Part shown: piece by piece, positions 1 to 4,991 of the stretch | How the letters are laid out: every line of letters begins with the position of its first letter | Position numbering within the stretch: the stretch's first letter is position 1 | DNA from: Aquificota bacterium | GTDB taxonomy: Bacteria; Aquificota; Aquificia; Aquificales; Aquificaceae | Assembly (NCBI GenBank): GCA_024280065.1 | Contig: JAJRQX010000144.1 | Location: 1-5,863 of the forward strand | Length of the DNA stretch: 5,863 nucleotides | Reading direction: 5' to 3' | Program-made: the position numbers and the translations under genes | Notes under the pieces: model-generated | Seen by the model: only the letters and a program-made list of their open reading frames with translations | Database searches by the model: none | Told to the model about the DNA's origin: nothing

Positions 1-251
1 ACACCTACCGCGAGGTTCTTTATGTCGGAGATCTCATAGCCCAGGTCTCTGAGAACCCTACCGAAGAACTTCCTCGGTATCTGAGTCAGGACGCCCGCTC
101 CGTCCCCCGTCTTCCCATCACCCCCGATAGCACCCCTGTGGGTGAGGTTCTTGACAGCCTGGACGCCCCACCTGACTATGTTGGGATCAGGTTTTCCATC
201 TATCCTGCATACAAAACCGACACCACAGGAGTCCCTCTCTTCAATCGCCAT
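1..251 (-). CDS. gltB: Glutamate synthase large subunit (or its glutaminase domain protein), 5' part only
   Basis: Only the first 83 codons are in the window; the gene continues past its left edge. The protein begins MAIEERDSCGVGF, the hallmark N-terminus of the Ntn-type glutamine amidotransferase domain of glutamate synthase. Cys9 would become the catalytic N-terminal nucleophile after removal of a short propeptide. HRGAIGGDGKTGDGAGVL at residues 38-55 is the conserved segment that shapes the glutaminase site. In the family this domain releases ammonia from glutamine, which is channelled to 2-oxoglutarate to make glutamate in the cytoplasm. The ATG at 251-249 is preceded by GGAGAGGTGA at a good distance, and the only ATG just upstream in this frame meets a stop after three codons, so the start is secure. 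Whether this is a full GOGAT large subunit or a separate amidotransferase-domain protein, as in some archaea and thermophiles, cannot be told from this fragment. Confidence 0.9.
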   Translation of the reverse strand, partial: MAIEERDSCGVGFVCRIDGKPDPNIVRWGVQAVKNLTHRGAIGGDGKTGDGAGVLTQIPRKFFGRVLRDLGYEISDIKNLAVG

Positions 252-279
252 GGGTTCACCTCTCCATAAAGTTTAAAAG

Positions 280-294
280 GTATATATAATATAC
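280..294. promoter_or_regulatory. Symmetric AT-rich element with overlapping -10 boxes for both divergent genes
   Basis: The bases GTATAT-ATA-ATATAC form a perfect inverted repeat (6-base arms, 3-base spacer). On the + strand it contains a consensus TATAAT (285-290); on the - strand it contains TATTAT (291-286). It sits between the divergent gltB and DUF59 genes. Predicted leaders are about 53 bases rightward to the ATG at 350 and about 28 bases leftward to the gltB ATG. No good -35 hexamer is visible 16-18 bases away in either direction, so the promoter call rests on the -10 sequences and position. The symmetry could also be a regulator site. Confidence 0.5.
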
Positions 295-349
295 TCCCCT
301 ATGACGGATATCCTTCCCTTTCAGGTTATAAAGTCTTAAGTTGTTCTGT

Positions 350-658
350 ATGGAGAGGGAGATCCTTGAAGCCCTTAAGGAGGTGAAGGACCCAGAGATA
401 CCTATAGATATAGTCAACCTCGGTCTGATCTACGGGATAAGGGTAAAGGATGGCGTGGCCCATATAGAGATGACCCTGACGGTCCAGGGCTGTCCTGCAA
501 AGCAGTTCTTCGCAGAGCATGTAAGGCAGAAGGTCCTTGAAAAGTTCCCCCAGCTAAAGGACGTTGTTGTAGAATTTGTATTTGAACCGCCATGGACGAG
601 AGAGAAGATCTCGGAGGAAGGAAGGGAGCAGCTGAGGCGTTTAGGATGGGACATCTGA
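350..658 (+). CDS. MIP18/DUF59 family protein (SufT/PaaD-like, probable Fe-S cluster assembly factor)
   Basis: This 102-residue protein covers a single DUF59 domain from end to end. Visible family motifs are DPEIP (14-18), NLGLIY (23-28), TLTVQGCP (42-49) with the conserved Cys48, and FEPPWT (78-83), followed by the usual C-terminal helix ending in LGW. Members include SufT and the PaaD-like proteins, which help mature iron-sulfur proteins in the cytoplasm; the exact client here is unknown. I chose the ATG at 350; a TTG at 341 would add three residues (MFC). Neither start has a clear Shine-Dalgarno sequence, which is unusual for this window. The stop lies 10 bases inside the next gene, so the two are probably co-translated. 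No other suf or isc gene is in view, so the specific role is inferred from the family only. Confidence 0.85.
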   Translation: MEREILEALKEVKDPEIPIDIVNLGLIYGIRVKDGVAHIEMTLTVQGCPAKQFFAEHVRQKVLEKFPQLKDVVVEFVFEPPWTREKISEEGREQLRRLGWDI

Positions 659-1134
659 AGGACAACATCAAAGCTCTCGCGGAGGCCATAGAGAGGGAGT
701 CCGTCCTGATACACAGGGACGCCCTCATAGACGGATACAGGGACGTCCACAAGTTCGCCAAGTTCGGCATAGACAGACTGATCCAGAAGGCGGCCGAATA
801 CGGCGGTAGAAAGGGTGCGAGAACGCTCAAGGAACGCTACGGCGTTTACACGGACAGGCTTGACGAAGCCCTGGAGCTCCTGACCATAATAGCTGAGTCC
901 TCAAGGCTCATTGATTTCTTTGAGTTTGACCTCTCAAATATGGTGATCCAGGTTGAGGGTTCCATACTCGTTGAGGCCGTAGGGAAGAGTGAAAAACCCG
1001 TGTGCAGGCCTATGGCGGGCTTCTTCAAGGGCTTCCTCAGCGAGCTACTTGACAAAAAGTTTGACGTTGAGGAGATCTCCTGCACGGCTCAGGGCTACGG
1101 AAGGTGCACCTTCAAAATAAAGCCTAAGTTTTGA
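646..1134 (+). CDS. Stand-alone V4R (4-vinyl reductase) domain protein
   Basis: The 162-residue product has a helical N-terminal half rich in charged residues and a C-terminal V4R domain at roughly 95-162. The domain signature is clear: PVCRPMAGFFKGFLSELL (118-135) and EISCTAQGYGRCTFKI (143-158). V4R domains bind small hydrophobic ligands; they occur as the sensor part of phenol-type activators (DmpR/MopR/XylR), in BchJ, and as single-domain proteins. Cys120, Glu143, Cys146 and Cys154 have the same spacing (23, 3, 8) as the zinc ligands I recall for MopR. There is no AAA+ or DNA-binding domain, so it is not itself a sigma-54 activator. The ATG at 646 is preferred, with GAGG at 634-637; an in-frame ATG at 592 would add 18 residues that are only the out-of-frame reading of the upstream gene. 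It overlaps that gene by 13 bases. Ligand and partner are unknown. Confidence 0.85.
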   Translation: MGHLKDNIKALAEAIERESVLIHRDALIDGYRDVHKFAKFGIDRLIQKAAEYGGRKGARTLKERYGVYTDRLDEALELLTIIAESSRLIDFFEFDLSNMVIQVEGSILVEAVGKSEKPVCRPMAGFFKGFLSELLDKKFDVEEISCTAQGYGRCTFKIKPKF

Positions 1135-1738
1135 AGGTCATTAACCTTAACTCACACTCAAGGAGGAACTCAAGGGCTTCAAGCTGGGTGAGGGCCTTAT
1201 CCATACAGCTTGCCCAGGTGTAGACACCATGGGAAGAGAGGAGGAAGGCCCTGACCCCTTCAGCTCCTTTCAGATGGTCAACTATCACCGATGATAACCT
1301 CTCCATGTTCTGGTCGTTCGGGAACACCGGGACCTCAAGTGTAGTCTCGTGAGTGTTTACACTCTCAAAGGCCTTGAGGAGTTCGTAGCCTTCAAGTAAT
1401 ACCCTATCACCGATCACCCTTGAAACTACGGTGGAGGCAGGAGTGTGGGCATGAACCACGGCCCGAGCATCCGGCCTGACTTTATAAATAGCTATGTGGA
1501 TCAGTGTCTCCGCGGAGGGTTTACCTCCTGAGACCACCCTGCCCTCCATGTCCACCACTACCAGGTCCTCCTCGGAAATCATGTCCTTACGCTTTCCCGA
1601 AGGTGTGACCGCTATGAGCTCCCCGGACAACCTTACGGAAACGTTTCCGCTCGTTGCAGGCATCCAACCTTTTGATGTCAAAACCCTGCAGGCCTCAACA
1701 ACCTCCTTCAGCCTGTCCCTGAGGTCTAAGCCAACCAC
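1124..1738 (-). CDS. mtnB: Methylthioribulose-1-phosphate dehydratase
   Basis: This 204-residue class II aldolase/adducin-fold enzyme matches MtnB, which dehydrates 5-methylthioribulose-1-phosphate to a diketone phosphate in the methionine salvage pathway. Diagnostic segments are GWMPATSGNVSVRL (24-37), SAETLIHIAIY (75-85), HAHT (96-99), LEGYELLKAF (115-124), VPVFPNDQ (136-143) and SHGVYTW (169-175). By comparison with human APIP, His96, His98 and His170 should bind the catalytic zinc and Glu119 should be the acid/base. The combination of PATSGN, FPNDQ and HGVYTW separates it from fuculose-phosphate aldolases of the same fold. The GTG at 1738-1736 is chosen because GAGGGGG (1749-1743) lies just upstream and a TATAAT box lies further upstream; a longer reading from TTG at 1804 would include that promoter in the coding sequence. 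No other methionine-salvage gene is in the window, so the gene looks isolated. Its 3' end overlaps the convergent V4R gene by 11 bases. Confidence 0.92.
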   Translation of the reverse strand: MVGLDLRDRLKEVVEACRVLTSKGWMPATSGNVSVRLSGELIAVTPSGKRKDMISEEDLVVVDMEGRVVSGGKPSAETLIHIAIYKVRPDARAVVHAHTPASTVVSRVIGDRVLLEGYELLKAFESVNTHETTLEVPVFPNDQNMERLSSVIVDHLKGAEGVRAFLLSSHGVYTWASCMDKALTQLEALEFLLECELRLMTFKT

Positions 1739-1742
1739 CTCG

Positions 1743-1749
1743 CCCCCTC
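1743..1749 (-). promoter_or_regulatory. Ribosome binding site that decides the mtnB start
   Basis: Read on the - strand this is GAGGGGG, ending four bases before the GTG at 1738; its GAGG core is seven bases away. It supports the 204-residue form of MtnB over the 226-residue reading. Confidence 0.6.
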
Positions 1750-1760
1750 GGAGTGGAAGA

Positions 1761-1792
1761 ATTATACTACCTGTATTCTCAGAAAGGTTCAA
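1761..1792 (-). promoter_or_regulatory. Probable mtnB promoter
   Basis: On the - strand there is a perfect TATAAT at 1766-1761 and a TTGAAC at 1792-1787. The spacer is 20 bases, longer than the usual 17, so the -35 assignment is weak while the -10 is strong. Transcription would begin near 1754, leaving a leader of about 16 bases that holds just the ribosome binding site. Confidence 0.5.
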
Positions 1793-1849
1793 GCCTGCCC
1801 GCAAGCCCAGGGTAAGGTCCCGTAAACGAAGATCAGGTGCTGTCCCGTG

Positions 1850-1876
1850 GAAGGTTATTATATTTATCCAACCTTC
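1850..1876 (+). promoter_or_regulatory. Inverted repeat over the likely bioB -10 region (possible operator)
   Basis: GAAGGTT at 1850-1856 and AACCTTC at 1870-1876 are perfect 7-base inverted repeats around a 13-base AT-rich spacer. The spacer region holds -10-like hexamers TATTAT (1856-1861) and TATATT (1859-1864). No TTGACA-like -35 sits at the right distance. With a start of transcription near 1868-1871 most of the repeat would not be in the mRNA, so a protein-binding site is more likely than an RNA hairpin. It does not match the BirA operator consensus (TTGTAAAC-spacer-GTTTACAA). Its function is inferred from position only. Confidence 0.35.
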
Positions 1877-1880
1877 AAAA

Positions 1881-1893
1881 AAAGGAGGTGATC
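1881..1893 (+). promoter_or_regulatory. Very strong bioB ribosome binding site
   Basis: AAAGGAGGTGATC is complementary over 13 bases to the common bacterial 16S rRNA 3' tail (GATCACCTCCTTT). The GGAGG core is eight bases from the ATG at 1897. It fixes the bioB start and excludes the in-frame extension back to 1837. Confidence 0.85.
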
Positions 1894-1896
1894 GGT

Positions 1897-2901
1897 ATGG
1901 ACAGGTATGAGCAGCTTATCATAGATCTCTACGAAAAGGCGGTAAGGTATGAGCCTCTTACAAAGGAAGAAGCCCTCTCACTCTTGAGGGTACCCGACGA
2001 ATACGTTGCCTTTCTGACCCACTTTGCTCAGAAGATAAAGAAGAGGTTCTTTCCCGAAAATGAAATAGAGTTCTGCTCCATAATAAACGCAAAAAGCGGT
2101 GCCTGTTCTGAAGATTGCAAGTTTTGTGCCCAGTCCAAGTTCTACAAAACGCCGATAAACATATACGGTTTGGTTCCTAAGGAAGAGATGGTGGAGGGAG
2201 CTGAAAGGGGTGTTGAGTTCGGAGCAAACCGCTACTGCATAGTTCTCGCAGGCAAGCGGGCAACACCCGAGGAGGTGGACAGGATAGTGGAAGCTGTAAG
2301 GGAGATAAAGGAAGTCCAAAAGATACCCATAAACGTCTGCGTCTCCGCTGGGACCCTGGACGAGGAGAGTCTAAGGAAGCTAAAAGAGGCCGGTGTAAAG
2401 AGGATAAACCACAATCTTGAGACCTCAAGGAGGTTCTTCCCCCAAATAGTTACCACCCACACCTGGGAGGAAAGGTTTGAGACCATAAAGAGGGTAAAGA
2501 GGGTTGGGCTGTCCACCTGTTCAGGTGGTATCTTCGGTATGGGTGAGACGGACGAGGACAGGGTGGATCTCGCCCTTACTTACAGGGAGCTTGAAGTGGA
2601 CTCAATACCCCTGAACTTCCTAATGCCGATACCAGGAACACCCCTTGAGAACTCTCCCGGTGTAACACCCCTGGAAGCCCTTAAGATCATAGCTATGTTC
2701 AGGTTCACAAATCCGAAGGCGGAACTGAGACTATGCGGGGGGAGGGAGCAGAATCTCAGGGACTTCCACGGTATGGCAGTCCTCATGACGAACGCCATGA
2801 TGGTAGGAGGGTATCTCACGAGGGCTGGGAGGGATATCAGGAAGGACTACCAACTTCTTGAAGACCTGAAGGCTAAGAGAAAGGAGAAGGTCCTGACCTG
2901 A
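1897..2901 (+). CDS. bioB: Biotin synthase
   Basis: This 334-residue radical SAM enzyme inserts sulfur into dethiobiotin in the last step of biotin synthesis. The radical SAM cysteines are Cys70, Cys74 and Cys77 in GACSEDCKFCAQ, the CxxxCxxC form with the BioB-type flanking residues. The [2Fe-2S] cluster ligands are also present: Cys114 (NRYC), Cys148 (INVC), Cys208 (GLSTC) and Arg278 (ELRLC). They correspond to E. coli Cys97, Cys128, Cys188 and Arg260, with a small insertion between the first two. NHNLET (171-176), FGMGET (213-218) and NFLMPIPGTPLE (240-251) are further BioB signatures that rule out the related HydE and PylB families. All catalytic residues are intact and length is normal for the family (E. 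coli 346). It is divergent from mtnB; no other bio gene is nearby. dnaN begins 38 bases downstream without a visible terminator, so read-through is likely. Confidence 0.97.
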   Translation: MDRYEQLIIDLYEKAVRYEPLTKEEALSLLRVPDEYVAFLTHFAQKIKKRFFPENEIEFCSIINAKSGACSEDCKFCAQSKFYKTPINIYGLVPKEEMVEGAERGVEFGANRYCIVLAGKRATPEEVDRIVEAVREIKEVQKIPINVCVSAGTLDEESLRKLKEAGVKRINHNLETSRRFFPQIVTTHTWEERFETIKRVKRVGLSTCSGGIFGMGETDEDRVDLALTYRELEVDSIPLNFLMPIPGTPLENSPGVTPLEALKIIAMFRFTNPKAELRLCGGREQNLRDFHGMAVLMTNAMMVGGYLTRAGRDIRKDYQLLEDLKAKRKEKVLT

Positions 2902-2922
2902 ACTGAGGTAAAATTACATAAA

Positions 2923-2934
2923 CCCTCCGGAGGG
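2923..2934 (+). promoter_or_regulatory. Perfect 12-base palindrome containing the dnaN ribosome binding site
   Basis: CCCTCCGGAGGG is fully self-complementary. Its right half, GGAGGG, is the dnaN Shine-Dalgarno sequence, five bases before the ATG at 2940. In RNA a CCCT/AGGG stem with a CCGG loop could mask part of the ribosome binding site, or the symmetry could be chance. No T-run follows, so it is not a terminator. Confidence 0.5.
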
Positions 2935-2939
2935 CAGAG

Positions 2940-4031
2940 ATGAAACTCCAGATAGACAGGGAGGAGTTTGAGGAAGCCCTGAAGAAGGCGAGGGAGGCTA
3001 CAGAGAAGAAGTCCGCTCTCCCGATACTCACTAACTTCCTTATATCCGCGGAAGACGATGTGCTGACCGTTAAGGCGACTGACCTTGAGAACTACCTCGT
3101 CCTGAACCTGAAGGCGGAGGTAGAGGAGAAGGGATCCGTGTGTGTAAGTTCCAGAAGCTTATCGGACATAGTAAAGAATCTAACTTCCGCGATCCTCTAC
3201 CTTGAGACGGACGGGGACAGGCTCGTTCTTACGGGAGGAAGGAGCACCTTCAAGCTACCAACGGTACCCACAGAGGACTTCCCTGAGTTCCCAGAGACCC
3301 TTGAGGGCGAGGAGGTGGTAAGTGGAAACCTCATACTGGAGGGTATAGACAGGGTTGAGTATGCGATAGCCAAGGAGGAAACGAGGATAGCACTTCAGGG
3401 TATGCTGATCAGAGGTTTTGACGGCAAGATTCACTTCGTAGGTTCGGACGGCCACAGGCTTGCCCTATACGAACCCGAAGGGTCCTTCTCTGGAGGACTT
3501 CTGATACCGAGGAAGAGTCTGAAGGTTCTGAAGAAGCTCCTCACCGGTATAGAGGAAGTTAGGATAGCCAAGAGTGAGGATGGGAGCTTCGCATACCTGT
3601 CAAGCGAGGAGTGGAAGCTGGTTATAAGACTGCTTGAGGGCGAGTTTCCAGATTACATGGCGGTGATCCCAAAGGAGTTCACCGCGGAGGTTCTGATCGG
3701 TGTTGATGAGGTCAAAAGAGCCCTCAAGAGGCTCTCGGGCCTTGCGGAGGGTAAGGTGTTTCCCGTGAAGATCTCCTTAGCAGACAACTTAGCCGTATTT
3801 GAGTTCATGGACCCCGAGTTTGGTGAAGGCAGGGAGGAACTGGACGTGGACTACGTAGGTGAACCCTTTGAGATAGGCTTCAACGGTAAATACATTCTGG
3901 AAGCCTTAGACAGCTTTGACTCGGATAAGGTCTGGTTCAGGTTCACAACCCCGGACACTGCAGCTCTCATAGAGGCGGACGACTACGAGAAAGACCCTTA
4001 CAGATGTATAATTATGCCAATGAGGGTTTAA
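2940..4031 (+). CDS. dnaN: DNA polymerase III beta subunit (sliding clamp)
   Basis: The 363-residue protein is a full-length beta clamp. Dimers of it encircle DNA and tether the replicative polymerase, and also recruit repair and loader proteins. Three clamp-fold domains can be placed at about 1-120, 121-245 and 246-363. Recognisable segments are [10 protein letters not shown] (26-35), [11 protein letters not shown] (169-179), which lines the partner-binding pocket, GEFPDY (234-239), [11 protein letters not shown] (313-323) and the C-terminal MPMRV (359-363), equivalent to E. coli MPMRL. Sequence and length strongly resemble my memory of Aquifex aeolicus DnaN. The ATG at 2940 has a good GGAGGG upstream. 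The gene lies far from any dnaA or gyrB in this window, so the usual origin-proximal dnaA-dnaN arrangement is not seen here. Instead it heads a compact cluster with a small membrane-type protein, a LOG protein and sbcD; only two bases separate its stop from the next start. Confidence 0.97.
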   Translation: MKLQIDREEFEEALKKAREATEKKSALPILTNFLISAEDDVLTVKATDLENYLVLNLKAEVEEKGSVCVSSRSLSDIVKNLTSAILYLETDGDRLVLTGGRSTFKLPTVPTEDFPEFPETLEGEEVVSGNLILEGIDRVEYAIAKEETRIALQGMLIRGFDGKIHFVGSDGHRLALYEPEGSFSGGLLIPRKSLKVLKKLLTGIEEVRIAKSEDGSFAYLSSEEWKLVIRLLEGEFPDYMAVIPKEFTAEVLIGVDEVKRALKRLSGLAEGKVFPVKISLADNLAVFEFMDPEFGEGREELDVDYVGEPFEIGFNGKYILEALDSFDSDKVWFRFTTPDTAALIEADDYEKDPYRCIIMPMRV

Positions 4032-4033
4032 AT

Positions 4034-4240
4034 ATGGGGGTTCTCCTCCTCCTTATGCCTATACTGTTGATAACCGTCCCCCCGATGGCATCTCAGAAGA
4101 AGGTTCAGGTTTCAAATAAGGTGGAGGAGGTACAGGAGAAAAGGAAAAGATACTATGTCAGGTATCCTGTCCGTGTGAACATAATGGTCAACAGCGATAA
4201 ACTCAAGATACAGGATATGATAAAGGACTTGAATGAGTAA
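4034..4240 (+). CDS. Small unknown protein with one N-terminal hydrophobic segment
   Basis: I do not recognise this 68-residue protein. Residues 2-17 (GVLLLLMPILLITVPP) are strongly hydrophobic and could be a membrane anchor or a signal peptide. The lack of positive charges before this stretch and the cluster of Lys/Arg after it (KK at 22-23, KRKR at 36-39) favour, by the positive-inside rule, an N-out anchor with a cytoplasmic tail. The tail has a charged, probably helical part (27-40), a YVRYPVRVNIMV segment (41-52) that may be a beta strand, and an amphipathic C-terminus (55-67). The ATG at 4034 is chosen because GAGGG (4022-4026) is seven bases upstream; starting at Met18 would give a soluble 51-residue form but has no ribosome binding site. 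It starts two bases after dnaN and overlaps the LOG gene by eight bases, so it is very likely translated. No function is proposed beyond possible membrane attachment. Confidence 0.65.
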   Translation: MGVLLLLMPILLITVPPMASQKKVQVSNKVEEVQEKRKRYYVRYPVRVNIMVNSDKLKIQDMIKDLNE

Positions 4241-4991
4241 GGACAGCCTGAAGATAATAGAGGAGCTCAAGCTTCGCCAGGGTGATACCTGGAGGGTTCT
4301 CAAGATAATGAGTGAGTTTGTTCAGGGCTTTGACGAGCTCGCAAGCGTTGGACCAGCGGTCACCTTCTTCGGAAGTTCAAGGAGTAAAGAGAAGGACAGG
4401 TATTACAGACTCGCCTACGAAACAGCCTTCAACCTGGGAAAGCTCGGCTACGCCATAATAACAGGAGGAGGCCCGGGTATAATGGAGGCGGCCAACAGGG
4501 GAGCGTACGACAGCGGAGCGGTCTCGGTCGGTTTAAACATAGAGATACCCAGAGAACAGCACCCAAACAGATACCAGACCTTATCCCTTAAGTTTGACTA
4601 CTTCTTCGTCAGGAAGGTCATGTTGCTGAAGTACTCCCTCGTCTACGTCATATTCCCGGGAGGTTTCGGGACATTTGACGAACTCTTTGAGGCCCTGACC
4701 CTGATACAGACGGGCAAAAGCTACAAGTTTCCGCTCATACTCTTCGGTAAAGAGTTCTGGGAACCGTTATTAGACTATATGAGAAATTACATGGTCAAGT
4801 TCGGGACTATAGATGAGTCCGACCTTGACCTCATGAGTCTTGTTGATACGCCTCAAGAGGTAGTTGAAATAGTCTACAGAAGGAGTAAGGAGAAGTATAA
4901 GTTCCTTGAGAAATACTACGGAGAGGAGACAAACTTTATGGAGAAGCTAAGGAGGATAATAAGGAACCATGAGACTTCTTCACATAGCTGA
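4233..4991 (+). CDS. LOG family protein (TIGR00730 type, putative nucleoside-monophosphate phosphoribohydrolase)
   Basis: The 252-residue product has the Rossmann-like fold of the LOG ('lysine decarboxylase-like') family. The two hallmarks are GGGPGIMEAANRGA (78-91) and PGGFGTFDE (142-150), together with Arg127 and FGSSR (46-50). Plant and bacterial relatives hydrolyse 5'-monophosphate nucleotides or cytokinin ribotides to free base and ribose-5-phosphate; bacterial enzymes often act in nucleotide turnover, and the old lysine decarboxylase label is wrong. The first 45 residues (with TWRVLKIMSEFVQGFDEL at 19-36) are the N-terminal extension typical of the longer bacterial subgroup. The start at 4233 has AAAGGA (4222-4227) five bases upstream. 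It overlaps the small gene before it by 8 bases and sbcD after it by 23 bases. The last dozen residues (RNHETSSHS) look unconserved because they are shared with the sbcD start region. The true substrate cannot be read from the sequence. Confidence 0.9.
   Translation: MSKDSLKIIEELKLRQGDTWRVLKIMSEFVQGFDELASVGPAVTFFGSSRSKEKDRYYRLAYETAFNLGKLGYAIITGGGPGIMEAANRGAYDSGAVSVGLNIEIPREQHPNRYQTLSLKFDYFFVRKVMLLKYSLVYVIFPGGFGTFDELFEALTLIQTGKSYKFPLILFGKEFWEPLLDYMRNYMVKFGTIDESDLDLMSLVDTPQEVVEIVYRRSKEKYKFLEKYYGEETNFMEKLRRIIRNHETSSHS

Noticed and set aside
592..645. Longer V4R protein starting at ATG 592
   Set aside because: The extra 18 residues come from a region already coding in another frame for the conserved DUF59 segment PPWTREKISEEGREQLR, and a later ATG with GAGG upstream fits the family better.
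414..830. Two overlapping open frames on the - strand (414-830 and 430-750)
   Set aside because: They lie antisense to the DUF59 and V4R genes, whose motifs are clear, and their translations look like shadow sequences.
1134..1148. AAGGT-CATTA-ACCTT stem between the convergent genes as a terminator
   Set aside because: The stem is only five base pairs, AT-rich for a thermophile, without a T-run in either direction, and it lies inside mtnB coding sequence.
1494..1910. Open frame of 138 codons on the + strand across mtnB and the bioB leader
   Set aside because: It is antisense to well-supported mtnB, has low-complexity Ser/Thr/Pro-rich composition, and covers both divergent promoters and the bioB ribosome site. 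No family is recognisable.
2909..2914. TAAAAT as a dedicated dnaN promoter -10 box
   Set aside because: No -35-like sequence is found at a proper distance in the bioB 3' end, and the sequence is common in AT-rich gaps. Read-through from bioB is at least as likely.
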